Assembly (NCBI GenBank): GCA_036006425.1 | Contig: DASYPQ010000024.1 | Span: 147,003 to 211,002 of the forward strand | DNA: 64,000 bases | Direction: 5' to 3' | From: DASYPQ01 sp036006425 | GTDB taxonomy: Bacteria; Planctomycetota; UBA1135; GCA-002686595 | In this document: positions 32,118 through 40,550 of the stretch, one piece after another | Layout: every line of letters begins with the position of its first letter | Numbering within the stretch: position 1 is the stretch's first letter | The notes under the pieces: model-generated | Database searches by the model: none | What the model was told of the DNA's origin: nothing | The model's input: the letters and a program-made list of their open reading frames with translations, nothing else | Translations under genes and position numbers: made by a program

Positions 32118-33475
32118 AGCTCCCTCGATTCCTCGAGAACAAGTTCCTGCGCGACACCGCGACGCTGCAGGTGGGCTCGCTGCTCACGGCGATCGGGAAC
32201 TTCGCCAGCGCGGCCGCGCTCGCGTTCCTGCTCGGCCCGCGCGAGCAGGGCCGCTACTACCTCGCGATCGCGCTCTACACGCTGCTCTGGTGCATGATGA
32301 ACCAGGGCTTCGTCGGCGCGACCGTCAGCCAGGTCGCGGCGGCGAACGCGCGCGGCCTGCCGATCAAAGTGGCGGCGTGGCTCGCCTACCTCGCGAAGGC
32401 GTACCTCGTGCTCGGGGTCGTGCTCGTCGTCCTCGGGTACTTCCTGCTTCCCCCACTCGCAGTCCGCGTCTTCAACACGTCGCCGGACGCCGCGCGCTGG
32501 GCGATCTGGCTCACGCTGACGCCCTTCCTCGAGATGCCGAAGATCGTCCTGTGCGCCGGCCTCCAGGGCACGCGGCGCATGCTCGCCCTGACGCAGATCG
32601 AGAACACGCAGGAGATCTCGCGCGTCTTCCTGGTCGTCGCCGGTGTGCTCGTGCTCGGGGGCGGCGAGGGCGCGATTCTCGGCATGCTCGCGTCCTCTGC
32701 CCTCGCATCGATCGTCGGGATCGAGATCTATCTCATCTCGCGTCGCGAGAATCCCGGAACCCTTCCTCCGATGCGCGAGATCCTGAGCCGGATCCGCGAG
32801 GTTCCCCTGCGGACCGGGCTTGCGCTCGGGACGAAACTCGGCCTCTTCCGCAGCGTCGACGCCGTCCTCCGCGAAGTGCTGCCGAGCCTCCTTCTCAAGC
32901 GCTTCGGCACGGAGGAGTGGGTCGCCTATCTACGGATCGCGCAGCGCATCCTCGGCGCACCGCTGATGTTCATGGTCGGCTTCAGCCGCACGGCGCTGCC
33001 GACCCTGTCGGAGCTCGCGGGCCTGAAGGACTTCGACCAGTTCCGGCGCACGTTCTGGAAGGCCTGCCTCTACTCGGGCGCGTTCATCTCGACGGGCTTG
33101 CTCCTCGCGATGCTGTTCGTGCGCCCCGTCCTGCGGCTGACGTTCCCGGAGAGCTACCTCGAGCCCGTCTGGGTGATGTGCCTGATCCTCCTCCCGGGCT
33201 ACCTCGCGGTCTCGTTCTCCATCGCGAGCGACACGTTTTACCTCGTGTCGAATACGCTCAAGGCCGGCGTGATCATCTGCGTCGTCGGATTCGTCGTGTG
33301 CGCGGCCGCGCAGACCTGGCTCGCGGGGCACATCCGGACGACCGGGCCGGCGTGGGGCCTGATGATCACGATGTGCCTCACGAGCGTGCATTTCGTGTAC
33401 GCGGCCTGGTGGTTCCGCCACCAGCGGCGCGGAGTCGGCGGCCCGACGGTTCCCACCGCAGCCGAGCTGAGCTAG
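32114..33475 (+). CDS. Polysaccharide (O-antigen-type) flippase, MATE/MOP superfamily
   Basis: Protein of 453 residues with about 12-14 hydrophobic helices. The N-terminus LRDTATLQVGSLLTAIGNFA followed by LLGPREQGRYYLAIALYTLL is the usual Wzx/RfbX-type opening, in which GxxQxG-like positions line the cavity. It transports lipid-linked oligosaccharide units across the inner membrane. It starts at a GTG overlapping the FkbM methyltransferase stop. The TAG stop is the start of a TAGGCT hexamer for the CBS gene. No Wzy polymerase is recognised in the window. Confidence 0.85.
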   Translation: MKLPRFLENKFLRDTATLQVGSLLTAIGNFASAAALAFLLGPREQGRYYLAIALYTLLWCMMNQGFVGATVSQVAAANARGLPIKVAAWLAYLAKAYLVLGVVLVVLGYFLLPPLAVRVFNTSPDAARWAIWLTLTPFLEMPKIVLCAGLQGTRRMLALTQIENTQEISRVFLVVAGVLVLGGGEGAILGMLASSALASIVGIEIYLISRRENPGTLPPMREILSRIREVPLRTGLALGTKLGLFRSVDAVLREVLPSLLLKRFGTEEWVAYLRIAQRILGAPLMFMVGFSRTALPTLSELAGLKDFDQFRRTFWKACLYSGAFISTGLLLAMLFVRPVLRLTFPESYLEPVWVMCLILLPGYLAVSFSIASDTFYLVSNTLKAGVIICVVGFVVCAAAQTWLAGHIRTTGPAWGLMITMCLTSVHFVYAAWWFRHQRRGVGGPTVPTAAELS

Positions 33476-33478
33476 GCT
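33473..33478 (+). promoter_or_regulatory. -10-like TAGGCT formed by the flippase stop codon
   Basis: The flippase TAG stop is the first half of TAGGCT, 22 nt ahead of the CBS gene's ATG. An AAGGGAG ribosome-binding site lies in the leader, so this transcript has a normal short leader. Confidence 0.35.
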
Positions 33479-33500
33479 GCGACCAAGGGAGACGAACGCC

Positions 33501-33938
33501 ATGCGGATCGGCCACCTTCTCACCGTCCAGGACCTCCTGATCCTCGAGGAAGCCGCCACGGTGCTCGACGCCGCGCGCGCGATGACCGCTCGCAAGGTCG
33601 GCGCCGTGCTGCTGACGACGGCCGACGGAAGCCTCGCCGGGATCTTCACGGAGCGCGACCTGATGGCGCGCGTCGTCGTGCCCGGCAAGGATCCATCGCG
33701 CGTCACGTTGCGCGAGGTGATGACGCGCGACGTGTTCAGCGTCGGCCCGGACCACGAGGTCGCGCACGTGCGCGGTGAACTCCAACGCCGGCACATCCGC
33801 CACCTCCCGGTCGTCGTGAACGGAAGAGTCGTCGGCATCCTGTCGCTGCGCGACATCCTGCGCGCCGACATCGACCAGATGTCGCACGACGTCCAGGAGC
33901 TCGAGAAGTACTTCCTCGGCGGGCCGGAAGTCCGCTGA
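33501..33938 (+). CDS. Tandem CBS-domain protein
   Basis: Protein of 145 residues consisting of one CBS pair: residues about 8-60 (VLDAARAMTARKVGAVLLTT, GIFTERDLMARVVV) and 72-130 (VREVMTRD-like LREVMTRDVFSVGPDHEVAH, HIRHLPVVVNGRVVGILSLR). Such free-standing Bateman modules bind adenosine nucleotides and regulate partner proteins. The AAGGGAG Shine-Dalgarno is 9-10 nt before the ATG. It is convergent with mcsB, and the stop codons abut as TGATCA (33936-33941). The partner is unknown. Confidence 0.93.
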   Translation: MRIGHLLTVQDLLILEEAATVLDAARAMTARKVGAVLLTTADGSLAGIFTERDLMARVVVPGKDPSRVTLREVMTRDVFSVGPDHEVAHVRGELQRRHIRHLPVVVNGRVVGILSLRDILRADIDQMSHDVQELEKYFLGGPEVR

Positions 33939-35036
33939 TCAGGCGAGGCGCTTGCGCAGCAGCCCCGCGCGCAGCCGGTCGCGCTCGCTGGCTTCGACGA
34001 GGTCCTTCTCCGGCGCCTTCTGCGTGATCGCTTGCACGTGCCCGCGCTGCACCTGCACGCCGAGCTCGTTGAGCACCTGGATCGACGGGCCCGCCAGGAA
34101 TCCGAGGTGCACTCCGAGGCGCAGGTTCGAGATGTGCGCGAGCGCGCTCTCCGTCGGCATCGCGCGGGCAGTCCGCAGGAGTCCGATCGAGCGGCTCACG
34201 CGGTCCTTCACCGCGGCTTTCTGCTCCTTGAACAGCACCGCGCGCACCTTGCGCTCGAAATCGATGATCCGCGGGACGAGCGCCTTCAGGTCCTCGACGA
34301 GCTGCCTCTCGCTGCGCCCGAGCGTGATCTGGTTCGAGATCTGGTAGAAGTCCCCGACCGCGCGGCTGCCTTCGCCGTGCAGCCCGCGCACCGCGAGCCC
34401 CGTCCGCTGCGCGGCGGCGAACACCTTCTCGAGCTCCGGTCGGACGAGCGACAGCGCCGGCAGGTGCATCATCACCGACGCGCGCAGCCCCGTTCCGACG
34501 TTCGTCGGACACGCCGTCAGGTACCCGAGCTCGGGCGAGCACGCGAGCGGCACGCGCGACTCGAGCGCCTTGTCGCACTCCGTCACCGTCCGGAATGCCG
34601 TGTCGAGCTGGAACCCGGGAGCGAGCGCCTGGAGCCGCAGATGGTCCTCCTCGTTGACCATGACCGCGAGGGACTCGCTCGCCCCGAACGCGACCGCGCG
34701 CCCCGGCGACGTGACCTGGGCGTCCTCGCCGGGTGCGAGGTCGCGGCTGATCAGGTGGCGCTCGCGCAGCATGAGCCGGAGGACCGGGCTCGCGTCCTCC
34801 ATCGAGACGAACGTCGTCTCGCCGTCGATCTTCAGGGCAACGAGGTGCTCGCGCAGGCGTTCCGAGACGTCCTTCGCCTTCGTCGGCTCGAGGCGCGGGA
34901 CGAAAGGCTGGTCGGCGAGGTTCCGCGCCAGCCGGACGCGGCAGCTCACGACGACGTCCGACTCCGGGGCGCCGGCCGTGAGCCAGGAACCCACGCGGGC
35001 AGCCAGTCGTTGGAGATCGATCGGGCTCTGGGCCAT
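33939..35036 (-). CDS. mcsB: Protein arginine kinase
   Basis: Protein of 365 residues of the guanidino-kinase fold. VVVSCRVRLARNLADQPF is the ATP-binding N-terminus, ACPTNVGTGLRASVMMHLPA holds the catalytic-loop Cys and Arg, and LHGEGSRAVGDFYQISNQ supplies the catalytic Glu and the downstream N-Q segment. Near the C-terminus RDRLRA (about 352-357) matches the RDxxRA motif that binds phosphoarginine allosterically in McsB. It phosphorylates arginines to mark proteins for ClpCP. mcsA, clpC and ctsR are absent here. A free-arginine kinase is excluded by the RDxxRA tail. The ATG at 35036 begins MAQSPIDL. Confidence 0.93.
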   Translation of the reverse strand: MAQSPIDLQRLAARVGSWLTAGAPESDVVVSCRVRLARNLADQPFVPRLEPTKAKDVSERLREHLVALKIDGETTFVSMEDASPVLRLMLRERHLISRDLAPGEDAQVTSPGRAVAFGASESLAVMVNEEDHLRLQALAPGFQLDTAFRTVTECDKALESRVPLACSPELGYLTACPTNVGTGLRASVMMHLPALSLVRPELEKVFAAAQRTGLAVRGLHGEGSRAVGDFYQISNQITLGRSERQLVEDLKALVPRIIDFERKVRAVLFKEQKAAVKDRVSRSIGLLRTARAMPTESALAHISNLRLGVHLGFLAGPSIQVLNELGVQVQRGHVQAITQKAPEKDLVEASERDRLRAGLLRKRLA

Positions 35037-35115
35037 TTGCCGAGCTCGTGCGCGGACGACCCGGGTTCTAGCACGCAAGTCGGCGCGCCTCCAGGGCTCG
35101 ACGCGAGTCCGCGCG

Positions 35116-36234
35116 TCAGGGAATCGGTCGCCGCGGTCCGAGGGCGCGCTTCAGGTTCTTCCAGCGACCGCGCAACGCCGCCCGCAGTGCGGTGATCTGC
35201 GCGTCGTTCCGGATCAAAAGCTCGCTCGCCGACGTGAGCTGCGCCTGGGCCCGTTCCAGGACCCCGAGCAGCTCCTCGCGCTCCCGCTGCAGCGTCGCGA
35301 CGCCCTCCTGGACGCGCTCGCGCGCTTCCCGCTCGTCGGCGAGAGCCCGTCGGTGCCCGGCGAGGTCGCGCTCGAGCTCGGCCACGATCTTCCGGAAGAC
35401 GTCGCGTTCCTCGTGGAGGCTCTTGTGCGCATGCTCGAACCCGGCGAGCTCGAACGCGAGCTCCGTCATGCGCGCCACGGACCCGGGCGGGGTCGCGGGG
35501 TCTTTCGCCACGCCGGCGCGCGCCGGCAAGGGCGCGTTCGCGATCGCCGCGAGGACGGCGTGGCGGTACACGGGTTCGGTGTGGTCGGAGGCGTACAGGT
35601 GCCGGTTGTAGAAGCGGAAGAAGCGCGTCGCGACGCCGCGCAGCTCGTGCGTGTAGTCCATGTAGAGCGAGATGCAGATCAGCGCGAGCCAGCGCTCGAG
35701 GTTGCCGTGGCCGTGCGTCGCGACGGCGGCGCCGGACGCGGCGAGCTGGGCCTCGACGCGCGCCTTGTCCGGCAGCCCGTGGTGCCGGTGCTCCTCGAGG
35801 TAGCGGTGCTCGACGCCGAGCTTGTCCTTCAGGAACTGCTGGAGGAGGCGCTCGGCTTCCTCGACGGCGGGATCCTGGTACGGACCGACGATCGCGACGT
35901 AGCGCCGCGAGACGCGCCTGCACTCCGCGACGAACGCCTCGCGCGAGGGCGGCGGCACGTGCTCGAGCGTGTCGAACGCCGTGACGACGTCGAAGCTCGC
36001 GTCCGCGAACGGGAGCCGCGCGCCGTCGCCGAGCACGAGGCCCGCCTCGGGGGAGGCCTCGAGGTCGACGAGCGCGACCCGATCGCGCGGCAGGAACGAG
36101 CGCAGGAGGGCCGTGCGACCGCCGACGTCGAGGATGCGCCAGGTGGCGCCTTTGGGCCGCACTTCCTCGAGCAGGTCCGCGGCGAAGCGGTACCGCTGGT
36201 ACTGGTCGAACGGCAGCTCGAGGACGTCGATCAC
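35116..36234 (-). CDS. SAM-dependent class I methyltransferase with C-terminal coiled coil
   Basis: Protein of 372 residues starting at GTG overlapping the Wzt stop by 4 nt. WRILDVGGRTALLRSFLP is motif I, VALVDLEASPEAGLVLGDGA motif II, and DVVTAFDTLEHVPP the methyltransferase-11-type motif with catalytic-region EHV. Residues about 255-350 are coiled coil (EERDVFRKIVAELERDLAGH, EREARERVQEGVATLQRERE), followed by a basic tail GRWKNLKRALGPRR. The coupling to an ABC polysaccharide exporter suggests that it modifies the glycan, for instance as a chain-terminating cap read by Wzt, with the coiled coil as a ruler as in WbdD-type terminators. That role is an inference. Confidence 0.82.
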   Translation of the reverse strand: MIDVLELPFDQYQRYRFAADLLEEVRPKGATWRILDVGGRTALLRSFLPRDRVALVDLEASPEAGLVLGDGARLPFADASFDVVTAFDTLEHVPPPSREAFVAECRRVSRRYVAIVGPYQDPAVEEAERLLQQFLKDKLGVEHRYLEEHRHHGLPDKARVEAQLAASGAAVATHGHGNLERWLALICISLYMDYTHELRGVATRFFRFYNRHLYASDHTEPVYRHAVLAAIANAPLPARAGVAKDPATPPGSVARMTELAFELAGFEHAHKSLHEERDVFRKIVAELERDLAGHRRALADEREARERVQEGVATLQREREELLGVLERAQAQLTSASELLIRNDAQITALRAALRGRWKNLKRALGPRRPIP

Positions 36235-37544
36235 GACGGCGACTCCAGGATCTCGTCAGCGTCGCCCAGCCGGCGTCTGCGCACCGACCAGACCGTCGGC
36301 AGGGAGACGAGGCCGTGCTGGTGGCGCTTCCCGTCGAGCACCTCGAACATCACGGCGTGCTCGCGCTGGTCGATCGGAGTCGGCGCGGCGCGGCTGTGGT
36401 CGTACAGGTACATCGTCAGATAGTACTGGCCCGGCAGCACCGGCATCGCCGCGAAGGCCATGCGCGCCTCGCCCTCCTCGCCCGCCTCGACGCCGTCGAT
36501 GCGGATCGGGTGATCGCGCCAGTGGTGGTTGCTGCCGTTCACGTACGTGCCGTCGGCGCGGTAGAGGCCGAAGCCGAACACCGGCTCCGCGACGCGGGAC
36601 TTCACGCGGTACGGCACGCGGACGGTGAAGGGCTCGCCCGTGCGGAAGACGAGCGACGGCTTCCCGTCCGCGTCGAGCATCTCGATCGCGAGCGTCTCGA
36701 TCTCGCCGCTGCCCCAGCGCGGGTACGTGTTCTTCTCGCGGCTGAGCGTCATGAGGCGCTCGTTGCCGCGCGCGTGGGCGCGCTTCAGGTACTCGTCGGC
36801 CACCTGTTCCGCGGTGCCCTGTTCCACGATCTCGCCGTGGTCGAGCAGCACGACGTGCCGGCACATGTTCTTGACGGCGCCCATGTCGTGGCTGACGAAC
36901 ACGGTCGTCTTGCCCTGCTCGCGGAATTCGTTCAGGCGGTTCACGCACTTCCCCTTGAAGTGCTCGTCGCCGACGGAAAGAGCCTCGTCGATCATCAGGA
37001 TGTCCGGGTCGACGCTCGCGGCGACGGCGAAGCCGAGACGGACGTACATGCCCGAGCTGTAGGTCTTGACCGGACGGTCGATGAACTCGCCGAGCTCGCT
37101 GAACTCGACGATCTTCGGGAAGCGCTCGGCGATCTCCGCGTCGCTCATCCCGAGGACGGAGCAGTTCAGGTGGACGTTGTCGCGGCCCGAGAACTCGGGA
37201 TGAAAGCCCGCGCCGAGCTCGAGCAGCGACGCGACGCGCCCCTGGACGCGCAGATCGCCCGACGTCGGCAGCGTGATCCCGGTCAGGAGCTTCAGGAGAG
37301 TCGACTTGCCCGCGCCGTTCTCGCCGATGATGCCGACCGTGCTCCCGCGCGGGATGTCGAGGTCGACGTTGCGCACCGCCCAGAATTCGCGGTGGCGCTT
37401 GTACCCCGGCACGACGAGCTCGAGTGCGCGGTGGATCGGGCGGTCGTAGATCCGGTACGCCTTCGAGAGCGCCCGCGCCGTGATCGCCGACGAAGCGTCG
37501 CGTGCGTCGTCCGAGAGCGTCGTCTTCGCGTTCCTGGCAGCCAT
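36231..37544 (-). CDS. wzt: Polysaccharide ABC transporter ATP-binding protein with C-terminal Wzt domain
   Basis: Protein of 437 residues. The nucleotide-binding domain (residues 20-265) has Walker A GIIGENGAGKSTLLKLL, signature YSSGMYVRLGFAVA, Walker B PDILMIDEALSVGDE and the H-loop VFVSHD. Residues about 290-437 form a Wzt-type carbohydrate-binding beta domain (EPVFGFGLYRADGTYVNGSN, GQYYLTMYLYD) which recognises the non-reducing end of the exported chain. The ATG follows the permease stop by 1 nt. With Wzm and the downstream methyltransferase it forms an O-polysaccharide or teichoic-acid-type exporter. Confidence 0.94.
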   Translation of the reverse strand: MAARNAKTTLSDDARDASSAITARALSKAYRIYDRPIHRALELVVPGYKRHREFWAVRNVDLDIPRGSTVGIIGENGAGKSTLLKLLTGITLPTSGDLRVQGRVASLLELGAGFHPEFSGRDNVHLNCSVLGMSDAEIAERFPKIVEFSELGEFIDRPVKTYSSGMYVRLGFAVAASVDPDILMIDEALSVGDEHFKGKCVNRLNEFREQGKTTVFVSHDMGAVKNMCRHVVLLDHGEIVEQGTAEQVADEYLKRAHARGNERLMTLSREKNTYPRWGSGEIETLAIEMLDADGKPSLVFRTGEPFTVRVPYRVKSRVAEPVFGFGLYRADGTYVNGSNHHWRDHPIRIDGVEAGEEGEARMAFAAMPVLPGQYYLTMYLYDHSRAAPTPIDQREHAVMFEVLDGKRHQHGLVSLPTVWSVRRRRLGDADEILESPS

Positions 37545-37545
37545 C

Positions 37546-38736
37546 TCAGAGCAGGTCCGGGAAGCGGGGTTTGTGGGCCAGGAAGTACGTCGATCCGGCG
37601 ACGAGCAGCACGATCCCGACCAGCGCGAAGCGCAGGAGGAACATGGGATCGGGCCAGTCACCGTACACGAGCACGTCGCGGTAGCACGTGATCAGCCAGT
37701 TCATCGGGTTCAGCTCGGGCAGCCAGCCGAACCCCGCGTCGCGCACCATCCGCTCGGGATAGAAGATCGGCGTCGAGAACATCCACACGGTCAGCGCGAC
37801 GCCGATCACGTGCACGGTGTCGCGCACGAACAGGTTGAACGTCGCGAGCAGGTAGCCGAGTCCGAGCATGAAGACGCCCTGCAGGAACACGAGCACGGGG
37901 ATCGAGACGAGCGAGATCGAGATGCCGAGCGCGCGCTCGGGCTCGCCGACGACGATGGCCGGGACGCCGTCCTTCGGCGGTGCCGTCGCTTTCCCCGACG
38001 GATCGCGCCAGTGGTCGATGCGCAGGGAGAGGCCGGTCTTCGAGACGACGCGGGCCCATTCGCCGCTCGCGACGTAGACCCAGTCGCCCCAGCCCGCGTT
38101 GAGGACCGTTCGGGCCGGACGGCCGGCGAACGGCTCCTTCCAGCCGGACTCTCCCGGGTCGCCGACGCGCGACTCCGAGTAGCGCGTGCCCGTCGGACTC
38201 GACGCGCAGTGGAACGGGTACGCGGTCGTCAGCGCGGGAGCCGCCGATCCGTCCCCGGGCGCGTGGACGCCGAACACGACCGGGCGCACGGGCGCGTCGG
38301 AGACCGGACGGGGCTTCACGTAGGCGAAGTACGCGACGCCGAGGATCGCGACGCCGGTTCCGATCAGCATGTTCACGAGCGACGAGATCGCGAGGGAGAC
38401 CGGCAGGATCTCCGACGGGAAGACGACCTTCTGGATCAGGTTCGCGTTCTCGACGAGCGTGTTCGTCATCCGGAAGGCGCTCTCGGAGAACGCCTGCCAG
38501 GTCATGATCCCGACGAGCATCAGGAGCGCGACCTCGGACGTCCCCTGCTGGTCGCTCCACCGCGCGTTCAGGACGAGCCGGAAGACGAACATGTACACGA
38601 ACAGGTTGATGACCGGAAAGATCACCGACCAGAAGAAGCCCATCGTCGAGCCCACGTAGCGCGCGTGCAGGTCGCGCCGGACGAGGTCGGCGAGGAGACG
38701 CCGGTTCTTCCGCAATGAAGCCAGGAAAGCGAGCAC
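37546..38736 (-). CDS. wzm: Polysaccharide ABC transporter permease with a 130-residue insertion
   Basis: Protein of 396 residues; usual Wzm permeases have about 260-270. The N-terminus LVRRDLHARYVGSTMGFFWS and MFSTPIFYPERMVRD are the hallmark ABC-2 polysaccharide permease motifs. Helices lie near 33-55, 68-86, 112-139, 271-300, 308-325 and 367-387. Residues 141-270 (37927-38316), between the third and fourth helices, are a soluble, Trp- and Gly-rich segment (WGDWVYVASGEWARVVSKTG) that should face the periplasm. The insert has no match I recognise. The gene starts 6 bp after arginase and ends 1 nt before wzt. Confidence 0.9.
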   Translation of the reverse strand: MLAFLASLRKNRRLLADLVRRDLHARYVGSTMGFFWSVIFPVINLFVYMFVFRLVLNARWSDQQGTSEVALLMLVGIMTWQAFSESAFRMTNTLVENANLIQKVVFPSEILPVSLAISSLVNMLIGTGVAILGVAYFAYVKPRPVSDAPVRPVVFGVHAPGDGSAAPALTTAYPFHCASSPTGTRYSESRVGDPGESGWKEPFAGRPARTVLNAGWGDWVYVASGEWARVVSKTGLSLRIDHWRDPSGKATAPPKDGVPAIVVGEPERALGISISLVSIPVLVFLQGVFMLGLGYLLATFNLFVRDTVHVIGVALTVWMFSTPIFYPERMVRDAGFGWLPELNPMNWLITCYRDVLVYGDWPDPMFLLRFALVGIVLLVAGSTYFLAHKPRFPDLL

Positions 38737-38742
38737 GGTGGG

Positions 38743-39657
38743 CTAGAGCACCGCCTTGCCGAGCGCCGAGAGCGCGAGGTCCACGGCGGCCTTCGCCGTC
38801 GCGTTGCGGTCGTCGAGGATCGGATTGATCTCGGTCATCTCGAGCCCGAGCAGGCGCCCCGATTCCGCGGCGTGCTCCATGATCAGGTGGCTCTCGCGCA
38901 GCGTCGTCCCTCCGGGCACCGGCGTGCCGACGCCGGGGGCGACGGAGGGATCCGTGCCGTCGAGGTCGAACGTCAGGTGGAATCCCGCCGTGCCGGACGA
39001 CGCGATCTCGATCGCCATCCGCATGACCTTGTGGATCCCGTGCATGTCGATGTCGCGCAGGGTGAAGACGTGGAGGCCGGAGTCCTTGATCTCCTCCTTC
39101 TCGCGGCGGTCGAGCGTGCGCACGCCGATGAGCACCGCCTTCTCGACGTCGACCATCGGCACGCGATCCCCGAGGCGCACGAGCTCGGGCACGCCGCGCC
39201 CGACGCAGCACGCGAGCGGCATGCCGTGGATGTTGCCCGACTCGCTCGTCTCGGGCGTGTTGAAGTCCCCGTGCGCGTCGAACCAGATCAGCCCGATCTT
39301 CTGCTTCTTCCGGTGATGGAAGGAGCTGATAGCCGCCACGGTCCCGCACGCGATCGAGTGGTCGCCGCCGACGACGAGCGGGAACGCGCCGTCCTCGAGG
39401 ATGCCCTCGACCTTCCCGCGCAGGTCGCGACAGCAGGCCGCGATCTCGTCGAGGAACCGCGCGCGCGGGTTCCTCGGGATCCGCGACGCCGGCTCGTGCA
39501 CGGGCACGTTGCCGCGGTCCTCGAACTCGAGGCCGAGGCTCTTCACGCCGTCCTCGATGCCGGCGATCCGCAGCGCGCTCGGACCCATGTCGACGCCGCG
39601 CCGGCCTCCGCCGAGGTCCATCGGCACGCCCACGAGACAGACCTTCTTCGCGATCAT
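38743..39657 (-). CDS. rocF: Arginase
   Basis: Protein of 304 residues hydrolysing arginine to ornithine and urea with two Mn ions. Ligand motifs are present: VVGGDHSIACGTVAA, IWFDAHGDFNTPETSESGNI, and LTFDLDGTDPSVAPGVGTPV, followed by GLEMTEINPILDDRNATA. The SESGNIHGMPL segment is the arginase (not agmatinase) substrate loop. The ATG overlaps the SAM-hydrolase stop by 4 nt and the permease gene follows after 6 bp, an unusual place for arginase. It may serve polyamine or nitrogen metabolism; no speE or urease genes are seen. Confidence 0.93.
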   Translation of the reverse strand: MIAKKVCLVGVPMDLGGGRRGVDMGPSALRIAGIEDGVKSLGLEFEDRGNVPVHEPASRIPRNPRARFLDEIAACCRDLRGKVEGILEDGAFPLVVGGDHSIACGTVAAISSFHHRKKQKIGLIWFDAHGDFNTPETSESGNIHGMPLACCVGRGVPELVRLGDRVPMVDVEKAVLIGVRTLDRREKEEIKDSGLHVFTLRDIDMHGIHKVMRMAIEIASSGTAGFHLTFDLDGTDPSVAPGVGTPVPGGTTLRESHLIMEHAAESGRLLGLEMTEINPILDDRNATAKAAVDLALSALGKAVL

Positions 39658-40544
39658 GAGCTCCTCGCCAGGATGACGGTGTCGCCTTGCCGCAGGCCGA
39701 GCCGTGCGGCGGCGTTGCCTTCGCGGACTGCGATCTCGAGCGCGCCGTACGAGTCGACGAGCGCCAGGAGCTCGCCCGGCGCCGCCTCGGCGTAGACGCC
39801 GCGGACCGGGATCGTGCGCCCGGCCGCCTCGACGATCCAGGTGCCCTCGATCCCTCCACCTCGCGTGGGCTCGGCGGCGAGATCCGCCGGGCGCGCGGAC
39901 AGGATCAGGTTGCCGTAGCGATCGGCGAACAGGACCTCGCACTCGATGCGACCCGCGGCGAGACGTTTCGGGCGCGGGAAGACGACGCCCGCCGCGGGGA
40001 CGACGGGTCCGGATCCGCACGCCTCGGGCGAGAGGCCGGTCGCGAGCGCGGCCGCGGCCGGGGCGAGGATGTCGCGTCCGTGGAAGGTGCGGCTCGCTCC
40101 CGTGCGCGCGAAGCGCGTCGGATCGAGCTCGAAGACGCGGGCGGCGCTCGAGAGCACCGGCCCGAGGATGCCGTTGTCCGGCGCGAGGTACGCGTGCCCC
40201 GCGTCCTCCGCGACGAGCAGCTTGCGGCCGGATCCGACGCCCGGGTCGACGACCGCGACGTGGACGGTCCCGGGCGGGAAGTACGCCGCGGCGTGCGCGA
40301 GGAACCAGGCGCCGACGCGCAGATTCTGCGGCGGGACGCCGTGGGAGAGGTCGACGATCGCGAGGCGGGGCGCGGCGGAGAGGAGGACCCCCTTCATCAT
40401 CCCGACGTAGGGGTCGTCCGCGCCGAAGTCCGTCAGCAGCGTGACGATCCCGCTCGCCTTCCAGGCCCCCGTGCCGGAGGGCGTCGCCGGGTTCGCGCGC
40501 CCCTCCGCCCGCTTTCCTACCGGCTTTCCTGCCATGGGCCCCAT
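39654..40544 (-). CDS. SAM hydrolase (DUF62, SAM hydroxide adenosyltransferase)
   Basis: Protein of 296 residues that hydrolyses S-adenosylmethionine to adenosine and methionine. SGIVTLLTDFGADDPYVGMM, VDLSHGVPPQNLRVGAWFLA, VHVAVVDPGVGSGRKLL, YLAPDNGILGPVLS and ASRTFHGRDILAPAAAALA are the DUF62 signatures, including Asp residues that activate water. The chlorinase/fluorinase relatives are less likely as no halogenation genes are near. The first 25 residues are basic and probably disordered. ATG at 40544 is 6 nt after TAGATT; an in-frame ATG at 40535 is the alternative start. It is coupled to arginase. Confidence 0.93.
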   Translation of the reverse strand: MGPMAGKPVGKRAEGRANPATPSGTGAWKASGIVTLLTDFGADDPYVGMMKGVLLSAAPRLAIVDLSHGVPPQNLRVGAWFLAHAAAYFPPGTVHVAVVDPGVGSGRKLLVAEDAGHAYLAPDNGILGPVLSSAARVFELDPTRFARTGASRTFHGRDILAPAAAALATGLSPEACGSGPVVPAAGVVFPRPKRLAAGRIECEVLFADRYGNLILSARPADLAAEPTRGGGIEGTWIVEAAGRTIPVRGVYAEAAPGELLALVDSYGALEIAVREGNAAARLGLRQGDTVILARSS

Positions 40545-40550
40545 CGATTC

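Noticed and set aside
33939..35036. Free arginine or creatine kinase
   Set aside because: The C-terminal RDxxRA and overall pattern match McsB rather than phosphagen kinases.
39654..40544. Fluorinase or chlorinase
   Set aside because: The sequence fits DUF62 SAM hydrolases, and no halometabolite genes are near; halogenating members are rare.
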